A DNA stretch of 33,560 nt from Bisporella sp. PMI_857 (lineage: Eukaryota > Ascomycota > Leotiomycetes > Helotiales > Helotiaceae). Positions 17,017 to 26,528 of the stretch are shown here, one piece after another. The position numbers and the translations under genes are program-made. The notes beneath the pieces were generated by a model. It worked only from the letters and a program-made list of their open reading frames with translations. It made no database searches and was not told where the DNA came from. The stretch spans positions 1 to 33,560 of the forward strand of contig JAJSPD010000176.1 in assembly GCA_021307315.1 (NCBI GenBank), written 5' to 3'. How positions within the stretch are numbered: position 1 is the stretch's first letter; every line of letters begins with the position of its first letter.

Positions 17017-18513
17017 ATGCCTCCCTTGCTTGGCTCGCTCTTCTATGTCTCACTTCTAGACTTCTTGTTCCCAAGCTTCACCCGCATCTCTACCGCTACT
17101 CAATGGTATCTCAGCATCGACTTGAGCGTTTATACTCCTCTGATCTGCTTCTTTGGCTTGCTTGTGTTCGCTTGCGGGCGTATTTGCAGATACTTGTTCG
17201 GATTGCTTGAGACTTATTGTAGTAAGAACTTATAACTCATTGTCCAAGTAAGAAAACCCGCTTTCTAGAATAAGTAGCTTCAACTATTCATCTTCGATAT
17301 CGCGAGGATGCATATCATATACTTATGTTATGGATATCTTCTCAGAGCTTCGCCCAGAAAGCTCGCTCCTCTCTCGTTACCACCGACTTAGCCTGTATAA
17401 TGAACGCGTCAGGGAATGACTCTTCAAATGGCGGAGATGTAAACAAGAAGACATATTATTACACACTCTGGAATGGACGCTTTTTGATGTGGTATAAGGG
17501 CCGTCCGCTTGTATTTCGGCGCGAAAATCGGGCGGGAGACTTCAGCTGTCGGGAAGAGGTCTCTATTTCATGCTTTAGCAGATCTCCGAAAATTCTAAGG
17601 CAACTGCTGTCCGAGTGCTGCACCGAATATGGTCAGCTTCTTCAGGGCAAAACCTGTCTCTATAAGGATCAAGGTGACAATTGGATAAGGTCTGCCGTGT
17701 CAAATATAAGACGCAGTTCGACAGTTATTCTTGATGAGAGTAGAAAGAGAAGGCTACTGGAAGATATCAAGGACTTCCTCGCTTCAACATCCTAACAGTG
17801 GTATTTCGATCGTGGCATTCCCTACCAACGAGGTTACTTGCTGTACGGGCCACCTGGAACCGGGAAATCTTCTTTTTCTTGCGCGATTGCAGGGGAACTT
17901 AATTTGGATATTTATATCCTTAGCCTTTCGGCCATCAACGAAGCCAACCTGAAGAGCTTATTCAATAAGCTTCCAAGCCGCTGTGTTATACTTTTGGAAG
18001 ATATTGACGCCGTCAGTTCGAACCGAGACGCTGAAACCGAGGATATTCGCCAGATCGTAGGTGGCTCTCCACTCCGAAAGAAAAAGCCTGCGTCAGGAAA
18101 TGTGTCCTTATCTGCTCTGTTGAACGTCATCGATGGCATAGGGTCACAAGACGGCCGAATCCTGGTCATGACAACCAATTTTATAACACATCTTCATAAA
18201 GCTCTTATACGTCCTGGCCGCATAGACATAAAGGTCGAGTTCGGGCTTGCGGACAAGAAAATGGCGGCAGACATCTTCCGTCTCATCTTCAAGCCACTGG
18301 AAGCTGGGCTTGGTAAAGAGGCAGAAGTTGAGCAGCAGTTTGCTGTAAAAGTGCCTGAGCTGAAATTCAGTCCGGCTGAGATCCAGTCATTCCTACTGGT
18401 CAATAAGCGATCGCCTTGTCTAGCAGTGGCCAATGTAGATCAGTGGATCACAACTGGAGCATCCGAGAGCGCTACGTCAAGTGTGCTTGGAGATGCTCTG
18501 CCTGAGATGCATA
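17017..18513 (+). pseudogene. BCS1-type AAA ATPase, broken by an in-frame stop and a transposon
   Basis: BCS1-family proteins are membrane-anchored AAA ATPases (the founding member translocates the Rieske protein in mitochondria; fungi have many paralogues). Exon 1 (17017-17221) encodes an N-terminal hydrophobic segment; a 56-nt intron (17222-17277, donor GTAAGA) splices in frame into STIHLRYREDAYHILMLW, typical of the BCS1 N-domain. WYKGRPLVFRREN follows, then Walker A GPPGTGKSS (about 17845-17870), Walker B CVILLEDIDAV, and TTNF...RPGRID with the arginine region. A TAA at 17793-17795 sits where the family has a residue in DIKDFL...QWYFDRGIPY, with frame intact on both sides, so it is one nonsense change. 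The C-terminal end is cut by the Fot1 element at 18514. Probably non-functional. Confidence 0.8.
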
Positions 18514-20700
18514 ACCGATATCCCTGTTCAAAACCCCACCCTAACCAAAACCGCATGTGATCTACCAAACTAATCAATCACAAAACAATTAATAATAAAT
18601 CAACCACAAATTGTATTGTATTGAAAATAGGCTCATTTGATTCAGAAAAACTTGTTCTATTATTACTCCAAAGGAAAAGCTCATGTATAGCGTGAAGGGC
18701 GCTTGATTTCTCTTCCAGCTCGATTGCGCGTAACCATTCCCGATGTAGCTTCTACCTCCTCCACTGCTTGAATAGGTGCTTTGATTAGTGATTCTGAAGT
18801 AGTAGAAGCTTTAACAGAAGATTTTTGAAGGTTTGGCATCTCAGAAGAAGCTAGAATAGGTGCAGGAGCTATAGAAACCAGCTCCTTAGCAGGTGTTTTT
18901 GATCGCAGAGAATTCTGGCTCATATTCTCTTTCCGCAACTGAGATTCAGCAAGCTTAGCTTGCTTCTCTTCTGCTTTTTGCTCTTTCATTGCTTTATTAG
19001 TAGCAATACGAACCTTTCGATCAAGTTTAGCTTGTTCTATTCCTTGTTGTTCTTCTTCTTTTTGGGCTTGATAGTCAAGAGCTTTGGCGACTTTAGTAGG
19101 TGACCATATTGTAGTTCCAGTATTAGGCTCGCTACTTAAATCAAGCTTTCCACCCCTTTTTCGCTTTGCCTTTTCAGTAATAAGTGCTTGTAAAAGGCCT
19201 TGATTCACATGCTCTGCAATATCAGCTCGTGTAGTGGCGATATGTAAGCCTTTCAACAGTTTTGATATGTATTCGATACCGAGATTCTGTGTAGCTAATT
19301 TCTCAGCTGCACGTATTGCTCTTGTATTTGTAGGTGTTCGAATCATATTGATTGCTTTTTCGGCTTGTATTGTCTTCTTGCGAGTGACAATAGGAATCAA
19401 TTTGGATCGATCGATCGGCCAAATACCAGGTTTCTCAAAGGCATGAAGGATATTCTTTTCAGTAAATACTTCATCAAAAGCACTTTTGAATACTTTGAAG
19501 AACAATCTTTTTGTAATAGTAGTAAAGCCTGAGCTTTCTGCAATAATCTTATCGATTCTTACAGAGTACGCCGTAGCAAGAGGACCGAACAAACCAACAT
19601 CAAGAGGTTGCAATCTATGCGTAGAATGTGGTGGCAAAACCAATACAATAATGCGAGCTTGATTAGCCCATTTGATAAATTCGAGATTCACATGGCTAGA
19701 ATGGCCATCTACTATCAATAGACGTTTCGCTCGCAAATCAGCTGGCCGAGTATGTCGATCGAACACGTGCTTCAACCATTCTAAGCCCATCATATTACTA
19801 CTCCAGCCATTTTCGGAAGAGCTGAAATAAGTATTCGAATCCTTATCAACGTCTTGAACCCAACTAGTTCGAAGTTCGTGATTGGTTCCTTTGTAAATTA
19901 AGAGAGAAGGAATAGCGTGGCCACTTGCGGAAACACAGGCTACGCAAGTAATAAATTCTCGATTGCCGTCTTGACGATTTCGCATGCCTTGAAGCTTATT
20001 TGTAGCTTCAATACTCATGACTCTTTTAGACATTTGGCCGATGCCTATAAGGAATCCTTTCTCATCAACATTATATATATTTTCGGGTATAATGTTGTGT
20101 TTTTCGATTGCGTGGTGCATCTAAGAAATGCAACTAATCAGCCTCTTAAATAACATAAAAATTAATATTTAATCAACCACAAATTAAATTAACTTACATG
20201 GTCATAAAATAAGTTAAATAGAGTTTCATTTTCAGCTGCTACTCTTTTATTGTCGATATTGCGCAGATAGGCCGATCTAAGTTCAGTCGAATGCCTGCGT
20301 ACAAATCCTCCAACCCAGTTCTTTCCTACAGGCTGGCCACGTAGCTCTTCTGCAAGGTTTTTGACGATTCTAGCTGTTGGAGGCATTTGGCGCAGGCTTA
20401 AATAATTGATCCTATCAACCAAAACTTGCTCTGCAGCAGCTGTAAGGCACTGGTGTGTTTTCGAGTTCGCAACAGCTTTATGTTCTGTAATTCCCTTCAT
20501 TCTATTCCTGATCGACGTAGGGTCCACTCCAAAAGCTTTTGCTGCCTGGTTAGCATTCTTATGCCTCCCTGATTCGATAGAACCAATCGCCTTGTCAATA
20601 GCACTCGATTTGCTGTAGATAGCCATTTTTGAAGTTGTTGTGTGATCATTCATTAGTGTGCGGTTTTGGTTAGGGTGGGGTTTTGGTGCGGGACCTCGGT
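18514..20700 (-). mobile_element. Fot1/pogo-type DNA transposon, 2187 bp, apparently intact
   Basis: Terminal inverted repeats of about 42 bp bound the element: the inner 27 bp (18529-18555 and 20659-20685) are perfect inverse copies with core ACCCCACCCTAACC, and the outer part matches with six differences (ACCGA..TCCC). A TA dinucleotide lies at each end (18512-18513, 20701-20702), the expected target duplication. It carries one transposase gene on minus and lies in the 3' part of the BCS1-like gene. Normal base composition and intact reading frames suggest recent insertion. Confidence 0.9.
18681..20653 (-). CDS. Fot1/pogo-family transposase, 631 aa
   Basis: The model is complement(18681..20120, 20198..20653). 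A 77-nt intron (GTAAGT donor, TTAG acceptor) joins FNLFYDH to MHHAIEKHNI in frame. The N-terminal ~60 residues form a psq-type helix-turn-helix (NANQAAKAFGVDPTSIRNRM), followed by a CENP-B-like DNA-binding part (about 70-135, with VGGFVRRH). The DDE domain has D171 in NVDEKGF, D290 in IVDGHSSH and D326 in LQPLDVGLFGP, the DD35D spacing of pogo-like enzymes. The C-terminal 200 residues are Lys/Glu/Ala-rich, probably coiled coil, ending KRPSRYT. No internal stop or frameshift, so it may be active. Confidence 0.9.
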
Positions 20701-20702
20701 TA

Positions 20703-20985
20703 GCCTACGCCCATTGCCTGTCGCATGGAGCCCTGACCAGGCTGCTGACTTAGCAAATGCATCAGCCCCAATAAAGGTAACTCCAACCGCTCTGTCCTCT
20801 GACATCTCTCCTTCCAAAACACCATTCGGGAACCTACCACCCACGCCATCTCCCAGTCCAACTTGTTCAACAGAGTCATCCTCACAAGTTGCCATGGAGT
20901 TTGCACAGCAACTCGTCGAAATACTCAAATCGGTTAATGCCAATCAAGCGCCTGTCCCTCTGGCAAAGCCGCTCAATGTTGAAGC
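20703..20985 (+). pseudogene. Fragment resembling the N-terminus of another fungal AAA protein
   Basis: The open plus frame after the transposon reads SLRPLPVAWSPDQAADLANA, a Pro/Ser-rich linker, then EFAQQLVEILKSVNANQAP and AKPLNVEA, after which a possible GTATGT donor follows. The last block resembles the N-terminal region of a different group of fungal AAA ATPases. If the transposon is removed and one TA kept, this frame continues in phase from the BCS1-like gene. Whether the two were one gene is unclear. Confidence 0.35.
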
Positions 20986-21079
20986 TTGTATGTGTGCCTA
21001 AAACATAAGGCCAAAGACTGTTTCCATCTGATTGGATAGGAGGTCGTCCCCGGTCAAGTCAAACAAATATCCATGATGC

Positions 21080-21788
21080 ATGGCTTAACCGCAACCACTT
21101 TGGTGTTGACTCTAAACAATGGTCGATTGCCGTACACTTTCAAAAGCAGCGGAGCTACGAAGAGTACTCTTTACTGTTCTCCTAGGCTCTCCCAAGGACC
21201 ACAAGAGCAGGACAACCCCTCTCACTCTGTACAAAAATCTATAACTAGCCCAATAATGCAACGCCCACATACTTTGCCGGGCAAGGTTGCCATTCCACCA
21301 ATTCGACCCTCTCAAATACTGCCGTCTGCTAGGAAAGCGCGCAAAAGCGTTGTCAAAATGCTAGCGTCCCATGCATTTATGGAGATGGGAAACGTGACAA
21401 GGAGCAAAAGTAAGAAGCTATATGCAAGTCGATGAAATGTACCTTCTTATTATTTTAGGCGTATATCTAAGCTAAGCAAAGAGCTAGATTCTTTCCGCCA
21501 GTATCATTTCGATGTGGTTGAGGCTTTGCGTCTAATTAGATTTGATGTAAGCCTAACGTCTGATGATATATGGCCTGCCCTTGATAAAGTTCTAGAAATG
21601 GTAAGCATTGCTACAACGTGAAAAGGTTTATTAACTTTTTATAGAACCCGGTCCCCTTGGAGAGCGAAAAGAATCCGGAGCCTTTTGGAAGTTCCGGCTG
21701 TCCTTCATCAAGCTCTAGCGAACGGCATAGTGAACAAAGCGACAATGTTGACCATATTATGCTAGATGATATAAACCTTTTGGACTAG
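21080..21788 (+). pseudogene. Degenerate Zn2Cys6-like transcription factor fragment
   Basis: The 3' part is well supported: an exon at 21459-21600 (RISKLSKELDSFRQYHFDVV then a DIWPALDKVLEM segment), a 44-nt intron (21601-21644) and a last exon 21645-21788 ending LDDINLLD and TAG. Upstream, through a probable GTAAGA donor near 21410, the frame reads QKRCQNASVPCIYGDGKRDK, the C-terminal half of a Zn2Cys6 binuclear cluster (KRCxxxxxPCxYGDGKRDxE). The N-terminal half is broken: the next cysteine is followed by a TAG and one expected Cys reads Ser. Stops also lie further upstream. It probably encoded a DNA-binding regulator. Confidence 0.5.
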
Positions 21789-22652
21789 TCAGATCTAAGT
21801 GTTACAGATGGTTTTGTTAAGGATTATCTTAGGCATCTTGAGTATCTCTACCAATAAGAACATTGCTTGAAATAATCAAGAAAGTTATTCAAAACATTGA
21901 TTATACGCTTTATTCTGATTAGCTTATTTCCCAGACAACTTTCACAAAGGCAGCCATGCCTGCGTTACCATCCTATACCTAATATATAGCTATGTCTGGA
22001 TATAGGTAGGCAAATATATGCTACAGAGTTTGCGGCTGTTTGCCATGAATAGGTTTCTAGGACCGCTTTAATGTGGTCGGAAGCGTAGACGCTGAATTGA
22101 TTTGCCACTTGATAATGCCAAATCTGGCTCTCCAGAGATTTGAATCGTTTTATCTCAAGCCGCACTATATCTGGTGTGACCTTGGATGTTTTGACCATAA
22201 TAGTTCAAATCATTGTTAGTTCCATTCTTGAGGACATGCTTCAACATGACAGAACCCAATATCAGCAATGCTCCTTACTCGAAACTACAAAGTAGAGATA
22301 CATTTAGCAGATCCAGCTGTTGCTATTTAAACAATTCGCCAGATCATAGAAGTAACACCGGGCCTCAAGCTAATATTGTAGAATCTTCTCCACGGTTGAC
22401 AAATCCTCCTTTGTTCAGTCCCATGATCCGAGAATATTAGGCTCTTGCTGCAAGACTTTTCGTATGCCTGCCAGTTTTCAGTGTCATAAGAGCCAATTTT
22501 GAACCCAAGGTTTGCACAATAAGGGAGCCGCATTTGAACCAGCCAACTTCCAAATCTAAGCGAGCGCCCAAATCGGCCCCCTTGATCCTCAGAATAGGCG
22601 AGGCTCGTCTGGGCGCAAAGCACCAAGGGCCATTTCTGTATATGTAGTCAGC
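21789..22652. other. Intergenic, no convincing gene
   Basis: Several overlapping short frames on both strands (for example 22327-22626 minus) without motifs or splice support. Confidence 0.4.
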
Positions 22653-22748
22653 CTGAATGCCCTTGAGCGGCAAAGCGGTGTTGAAATCCCGGAAATCCTA
22701 GATGAATTTGATATCTAGGTGGTAAATACCAATAAAGCCCTTCGTCTT
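22653..22748 (+). repeat. Dispersed direct repeat, left copy
   Basis: Starts CTGAATGCCCTTGAGCGGCA and runs to AAAGCCCTTCGTCT. A second copy lies at 25049-25174 in the same orientation, with scattered substitutions and two small insertions. The pair flanks the minisatellite/LINE block. Confidence 0.65.
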
Positions 22749-22765
22749 AAAGTGTCAAAAATAGG

Positions 22766-23088
22766 CTGGTACTAGAAAACCACTAGTACAAGGAAATGGT
22801 TGGCACAAACATTGGTTTGGTACCAAAATACTGTTGGTACAGAGGCAAAGTTGGTGCCATAAAAGCATTGGTACCAAAATACTATTGGTACAAAGGCACA
22901 GTTGGTGCCATAAAAGCACTGGTGCCAGGAAACTGTTGGTACTATTCAATTACCAGTACAAGAAATTAGCTGGCACAACAAAACCATTGGTACTAAGAGG
23001 CTAGTGGTACTAGAGATTTATTAGTACTATTAAACCACCAGTACTATTAATTTGTTAGTACAAACAATTTGTTGGTACCATAAGCCAG
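22766..23088 (+). repeat. 17-bp minisatellite, 19 units
   Basis: The stretch divides exactly into 19 consecutive 17-nt units with core YTGGTACNANNAANNNN. Units 4-6 and 7-9 are near-identical triplets, a 51-bp higher-order repeat. Each unit has a GGTAC(C) core, so both strands look alike. About three more units continue at 24659-24704 beyond the inserted LINE. Confidence 0.85.
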
Positions 23089-23090
23089 TA

Positions 23091-24643
23091 GTAGTAGTAG
23101 TAGTAATTCTATTACGCCCAGGACAGGGTGCGAAACCCTCAGGCAGCTATCGAAGATCCGCTAAGCATACACTAGAACTGTCCAAACTCGGTGCTGAGCC
23201 CTACACAATCAAACCCGTAGCGATCCAATGTCTGTTTTTTATAGCGTTTTTTATCTTTTATACTTAACTTCGCTTACTTTATCCCAATTCCGGAGCCCGT
23301 AACTAAAGCTTAAAACTACTTTTTTTTATCGCAACTAATGAAAAGTATAACGTCGTATAATCGTTAGAAATAGCTAACTTACTTAAACGCGAGCAACTAC
23401 GTGCAGCAAATAAAAGAATTGTGCTGAATTGAAATAAGTTAAAATAAATAGCGTTAGTCGTACGAATGTAATAATAACGGTCGTAACTTAGCGAACTCTC
23501 GTCGATATACTGGACACTTTGAATCCGTTGTTTTGTAGGCGCTTTTTTTACTACACGCCGCGCACTTAAAAGTCGTCGAAATGCATGTCGATGCTGCGTG
23601 CTTCGGAAGTGTACACTGTCTACAGACTAGAACCGGCGCTCGGCAACGGTAATGTAAATAGCTATAAAAGTAACAGCGATAGCATCGCGCAAGTTAACGG
23701 CTTATAACGAACAAGCAAGTGTATGCACATTTTCCGTTAGCTATAATAACAGTTATTTTCGCAATAAGTTTGTCAACTTTTTTTTTAGTATTCAAATATA
23801 CTACTATCGAACGATACTTTTTATTTACAAACACATTTTCGAACTACTGCATTTTATAAACTTTGACTTTATTTAACCGGCCGAAAAAAGCACAGTTAAC
23901 TTCGTTTGTAGCTACTTCGCCATATACTTTATCGACTTTTATAAAATACTACTGCTTTCCGTACAGCGTTTTTTTATCAAAGTATGTTTTAAGCTAAGTG
24001 TCATTTTTTCGTACTTTATCGACGTCGTCGCTATGAAAAAGAAGCCGATAACGACCGTTTTTTTTTTGAATTGACTTTTAAACAAGTTATTTTTTTATTT
24101 CTGAAAGTCTCGTTTACTCGCTTGCGCACTGTTTTCGTGTTCTTTTTTTTTATTTCCGGGATAGCAATTCGATTTAAGTCGAGTTTAACACCTGGAATCT
24201 GTCTAGAAGCAATAGACAGCGGTGAAAATAAAAGAAACGATAGTAGCGAAAAGGCATTAGCAGTAAAAGTTGTGCTAATTCTAAAAAAAAACTCGTTTCG
24301 TATAAACTTTTCCAAGGCTTCGATGCGCTTTTCTGCTTTCTTTGCCCGCTGTTCCGCGCTGGCAAAAGTAGTTTCCACGCGCGTAAAGAGGTTTTAACTT
24401 GCTTCTACTTATCGGAACTTGATGCTGCTGATGCTAGTTTAGGTATCGTAGCTTTAGTCGAGTTCGTCCGTTTTGCCCGTGGCGGTGAGTTGGGTTCGAA
24501 CGGTTGCGTACGCTTCAGGGGGCGCCCGCGGGCGCTCGTAGTATCGACAGTAATTGACTCATCATCATTTGATTCGCTCAGCAATTCAAATGAATTGCCT
24601 CTCGGACCGTTCTTGCTGTTCTTGCTGTTCTTCGGCATTTTCC
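23091..24643 (-). mobile_element. Tad-like LINE copy with 15-bp target duplication, internally decayed
   Basis: Identical 15-mers TACCATAAGCCAGTA at 23076-23090 and 24644-24658 flank the insert. On the minus strand it begins near an ORF1 start (about 24639, MPKNSKNSKN, then RGRPLKRTQPFEPNSPPRAK) and ends with a 3' region (CCCTGTCCTGGGCGTAATAG) and a (TAC)n tail at 23091-23105, typical of fungal Tad1-clade LINEs. At 1.55 kb it lacks almost all of ORF2, and the interior is AT-rich with many stops, so it is an internally deleted, mutated copy. Confidence 0.75.
24412..24639 (-). pseudogene. LINE ORF1 N-terminal remnant
   Basis: The frame from ATG 24639 encodes a basic, Ser/Pro/Asn-rich start (NSKNSKNGPRGNSFELL, ARGRPLKRTQ) like Tad-type ORF1 (gag-like RNA-binding) proteins and stops near 24405. 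Downstream minus frames continue as further remnants to about 24030. Confidence 0.6.
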
Positions 24644-24658
24644 TACCATAAGCCAGTA

Positions 24659-24704
24659 CCAGGAAATAAATGGGGCAAACATTTAATTGGCACAAGGAAA
24701 GTGG
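24659..24704 (+). repeat. Continuation of the 17-bp minisatellite
   Basis: About three further 17-nt units after the LINE target duplication, including TTGGCACAAGGAAAGTG, showing that the LINE inserted inside the array. Confidence 0.7.
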
Positions 24705-25048
24705 AGTCTCTCGCTAAGGCGATAACCACTTGCCTGATCTACATGGCCCTCATTATATGGGTGCATAAACCGCCGAGGGCCATCATTATACAGATAGTTA
24801 TATATGGATCGGTTCTGACATATTGTCAGAACCGACGATGTTATTGCCAAGGCCGGTATGACAGACTATGCCTCAAGTATCTATAATCTCCATAGAGGTA
24901 GAGGCTAAATAATCGCTTGCTCTAGCAGCCGAAGTGTTCTAGCTAGAGAGATGAGCTGGCGTTTACGCGCCAGCGCCAGAGGAGCGCCAGCGCGATTTCG
25001 CTAGAGCGGTTGGTGAGGCAGAGCAAGTGCTTTAACACACATATCGCG
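24705..25048. other. Non-coding spacer with inverted repeats
   Basis: No gene. It holds a perfect 11-bp inverted repeat, CGGTTCTGACA-TAT-TGTCAGAACCG (24810-24834), and three GCGCCAG motifs near 24970-24990 that can pair with an upstream CTGGCG. Confidence 0.5.
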
Positions 25049-25174
25049 CTGAATGCTCTTGAGCGACAAAGCGGTGTTCAAATCCTGAGGCTAGTTAAGA
25101 AATTCTAGATAAAAATTTGATCATTTGTGTGGTAAGGTAGCCACGATATTGTGTCAACAAAGCCCCTTTGTCTA
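25049..25174 (+). repeat. Dispersed direct repeat, right copy
   Basis: CTGAATGCTCTTGAGCGACA through ACAAAGCCCCTTTGTCT, matching 22653-22748 in order and orientation. Confidence 0.65.
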
Positions 25175-25308
25175 CTTTTTGTTAGGGAGAATACGTCCTT
25201 CTCCACAGTATAAATTAAATCACATCTTGATTGAAAAGTTCACATACAAAGCTAGAAATCGTTATATTGATAATATTTTGCAAGACAAACCATAGCTCCA
25301 AATCTAGA

Positions 25309-26345
25309 TCAACCTCTCAGCCGGACCCCTGAGACGGTTCCATGAACCCTCTCTGCGTGAATTAGTAACTTTAATCGATCTTCCAGCCTGACATTGCAGA
25401 TCTGACAGTCAATATACGTCCCTTGTAACTTGCTCACGTGCTTCCTCAAAAAGTGCCTGCTTAGAGGCCCTGGGTAGCATACGAAATAACCCGCTCGCGA
25501 ATTGGCAACGACGGATTCCCAAGACAAAGGAAACATTTTGTCGGCCGCTTTTCTCCCTTAATAGATCGTATCGCGCTGCCCAAGGCATCAGGCTCTTCGG
25601 ATTTGACGACCGGAGGATTGTTATCCTTTACTGGGCGCCTCTGCTGGATTCGACAAGCCGGTCCCTTCTCCACGCCGCAGTATAATGTTATAGCATTGAT
25701 TGCCGCGATTTTACGTCGACTCTCGTTTTCGAGAAACGTTTCGGGGAGTGTCAAAATAGCGTCGATCAGAAGAAGGTGTTCTGGAGGCAGTTAATTTAAT
25801 TACTATAATACGTCTTGCGTGATCTCGTCGACTACTTTTCCAAACAACTGCCGCTCGCTATCAATCACAGGCTGCTCTTTTTTAAACCGCTCCACAAGGT
25901 CAACTAAAAAGAGCCTACGCTGCCGTTGCTTCTCACTCCGAAAGCGCCGAATAGCCTCCTGGTACTTCTTTTTTCTTTTAGCATCTCTTCAAACCATTAA
26001 CAATCTGGCGATACGACCATCCAGCTTTACAATGCACGGAAGGCTATTGACTGACGCAGATTGCTCCGTAGTTAGAAACCGTGGCCGGCGAGAATCGATT
26101 GAGCGGCTTATAGAGTATATAAACCTTATTAATTCTTTTTAAGGCGTTTGGCCACGGTAAATATTCTGCACGTCAATGTTGATATTCCGATCAAGGTAAT
26201 GTTTGAGAAAGGTCTCGATGCTGGAATGTTGGAGAATCAGATTCTGTATCGAGTCGGTAACATGCGCTATAAAAAAACTTAGTATTAGTTGACATTTTGG
26301 GATACTTGTAGATTATACTTACGACTCTCGTTCAGCGCCTTAGCA
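25309..26345 (-). pseudogene. DUF3435 (FluG-domain-type) recombinase relic, C-terminal half
   Basis: DUF3435 proteins are fungal tyrosine recombinases; some drive the giant Starship elements. Minus-strand blocks in order: NLILQHSSIETFLKHYLDRN and INIDVQNIYRGQTP (about 26270-26145), SRSIDSRRPRFLTTEQSASV (about 26115-26055), KYQEAIRRFRSEKQRQRR, DSERQLFGKVVDEITQDVL (to about 25800), LPPEHLLLIDAI and NESRRKIAAINAITLYCGVE, RPTKCFLCLGNPSLPIRERV, and a C-terminal zinc-finger-like RHFLRKHVSK...CQICNVRL...HAERVHGTVS. An apparent intron lies near 26266-26322. TAA stops after the RGQTP and QDVL blocks and a frameshift near 25480 disable it. Confidence 0.75.
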
Positions 26346-26354
26346 GCCCCGTTG

Positions 26355-26528
26355 TGTCACGGCACGAGCTGTGGATCTACAGATACAGAGGGCAGCTGTG
26401 GTACTATACGAAAATCTATAGCTAAGGAAGGAAAAGGAAGCTCGAGGAAAGCAGGCTATATATACACGAGGAGCTCGGAGAGCTCGCTTAATATAGATTA
26501 CGTGTGCTTGAAAGCACGCGACGTGACA
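26355..26528. repeat. Possible LTR at the edge of the AT-rich block
   Basis: Begins TGTCACGGCACG and ends GCACGCGACGTGACA, inverted TGTCACG/CGTGACA termini of LTR type. Composition changes abruptly to AT-rich right after 26528, so this may be the 5' LTR of a decayed element. No target duplication was found. Confidence 0.4.

Noticed and set aside
24071..24397. 108-aa plus frame in the LINE
   Set aside because: It lies antisense to LINE remnants in AT-rich, mutated DNA.
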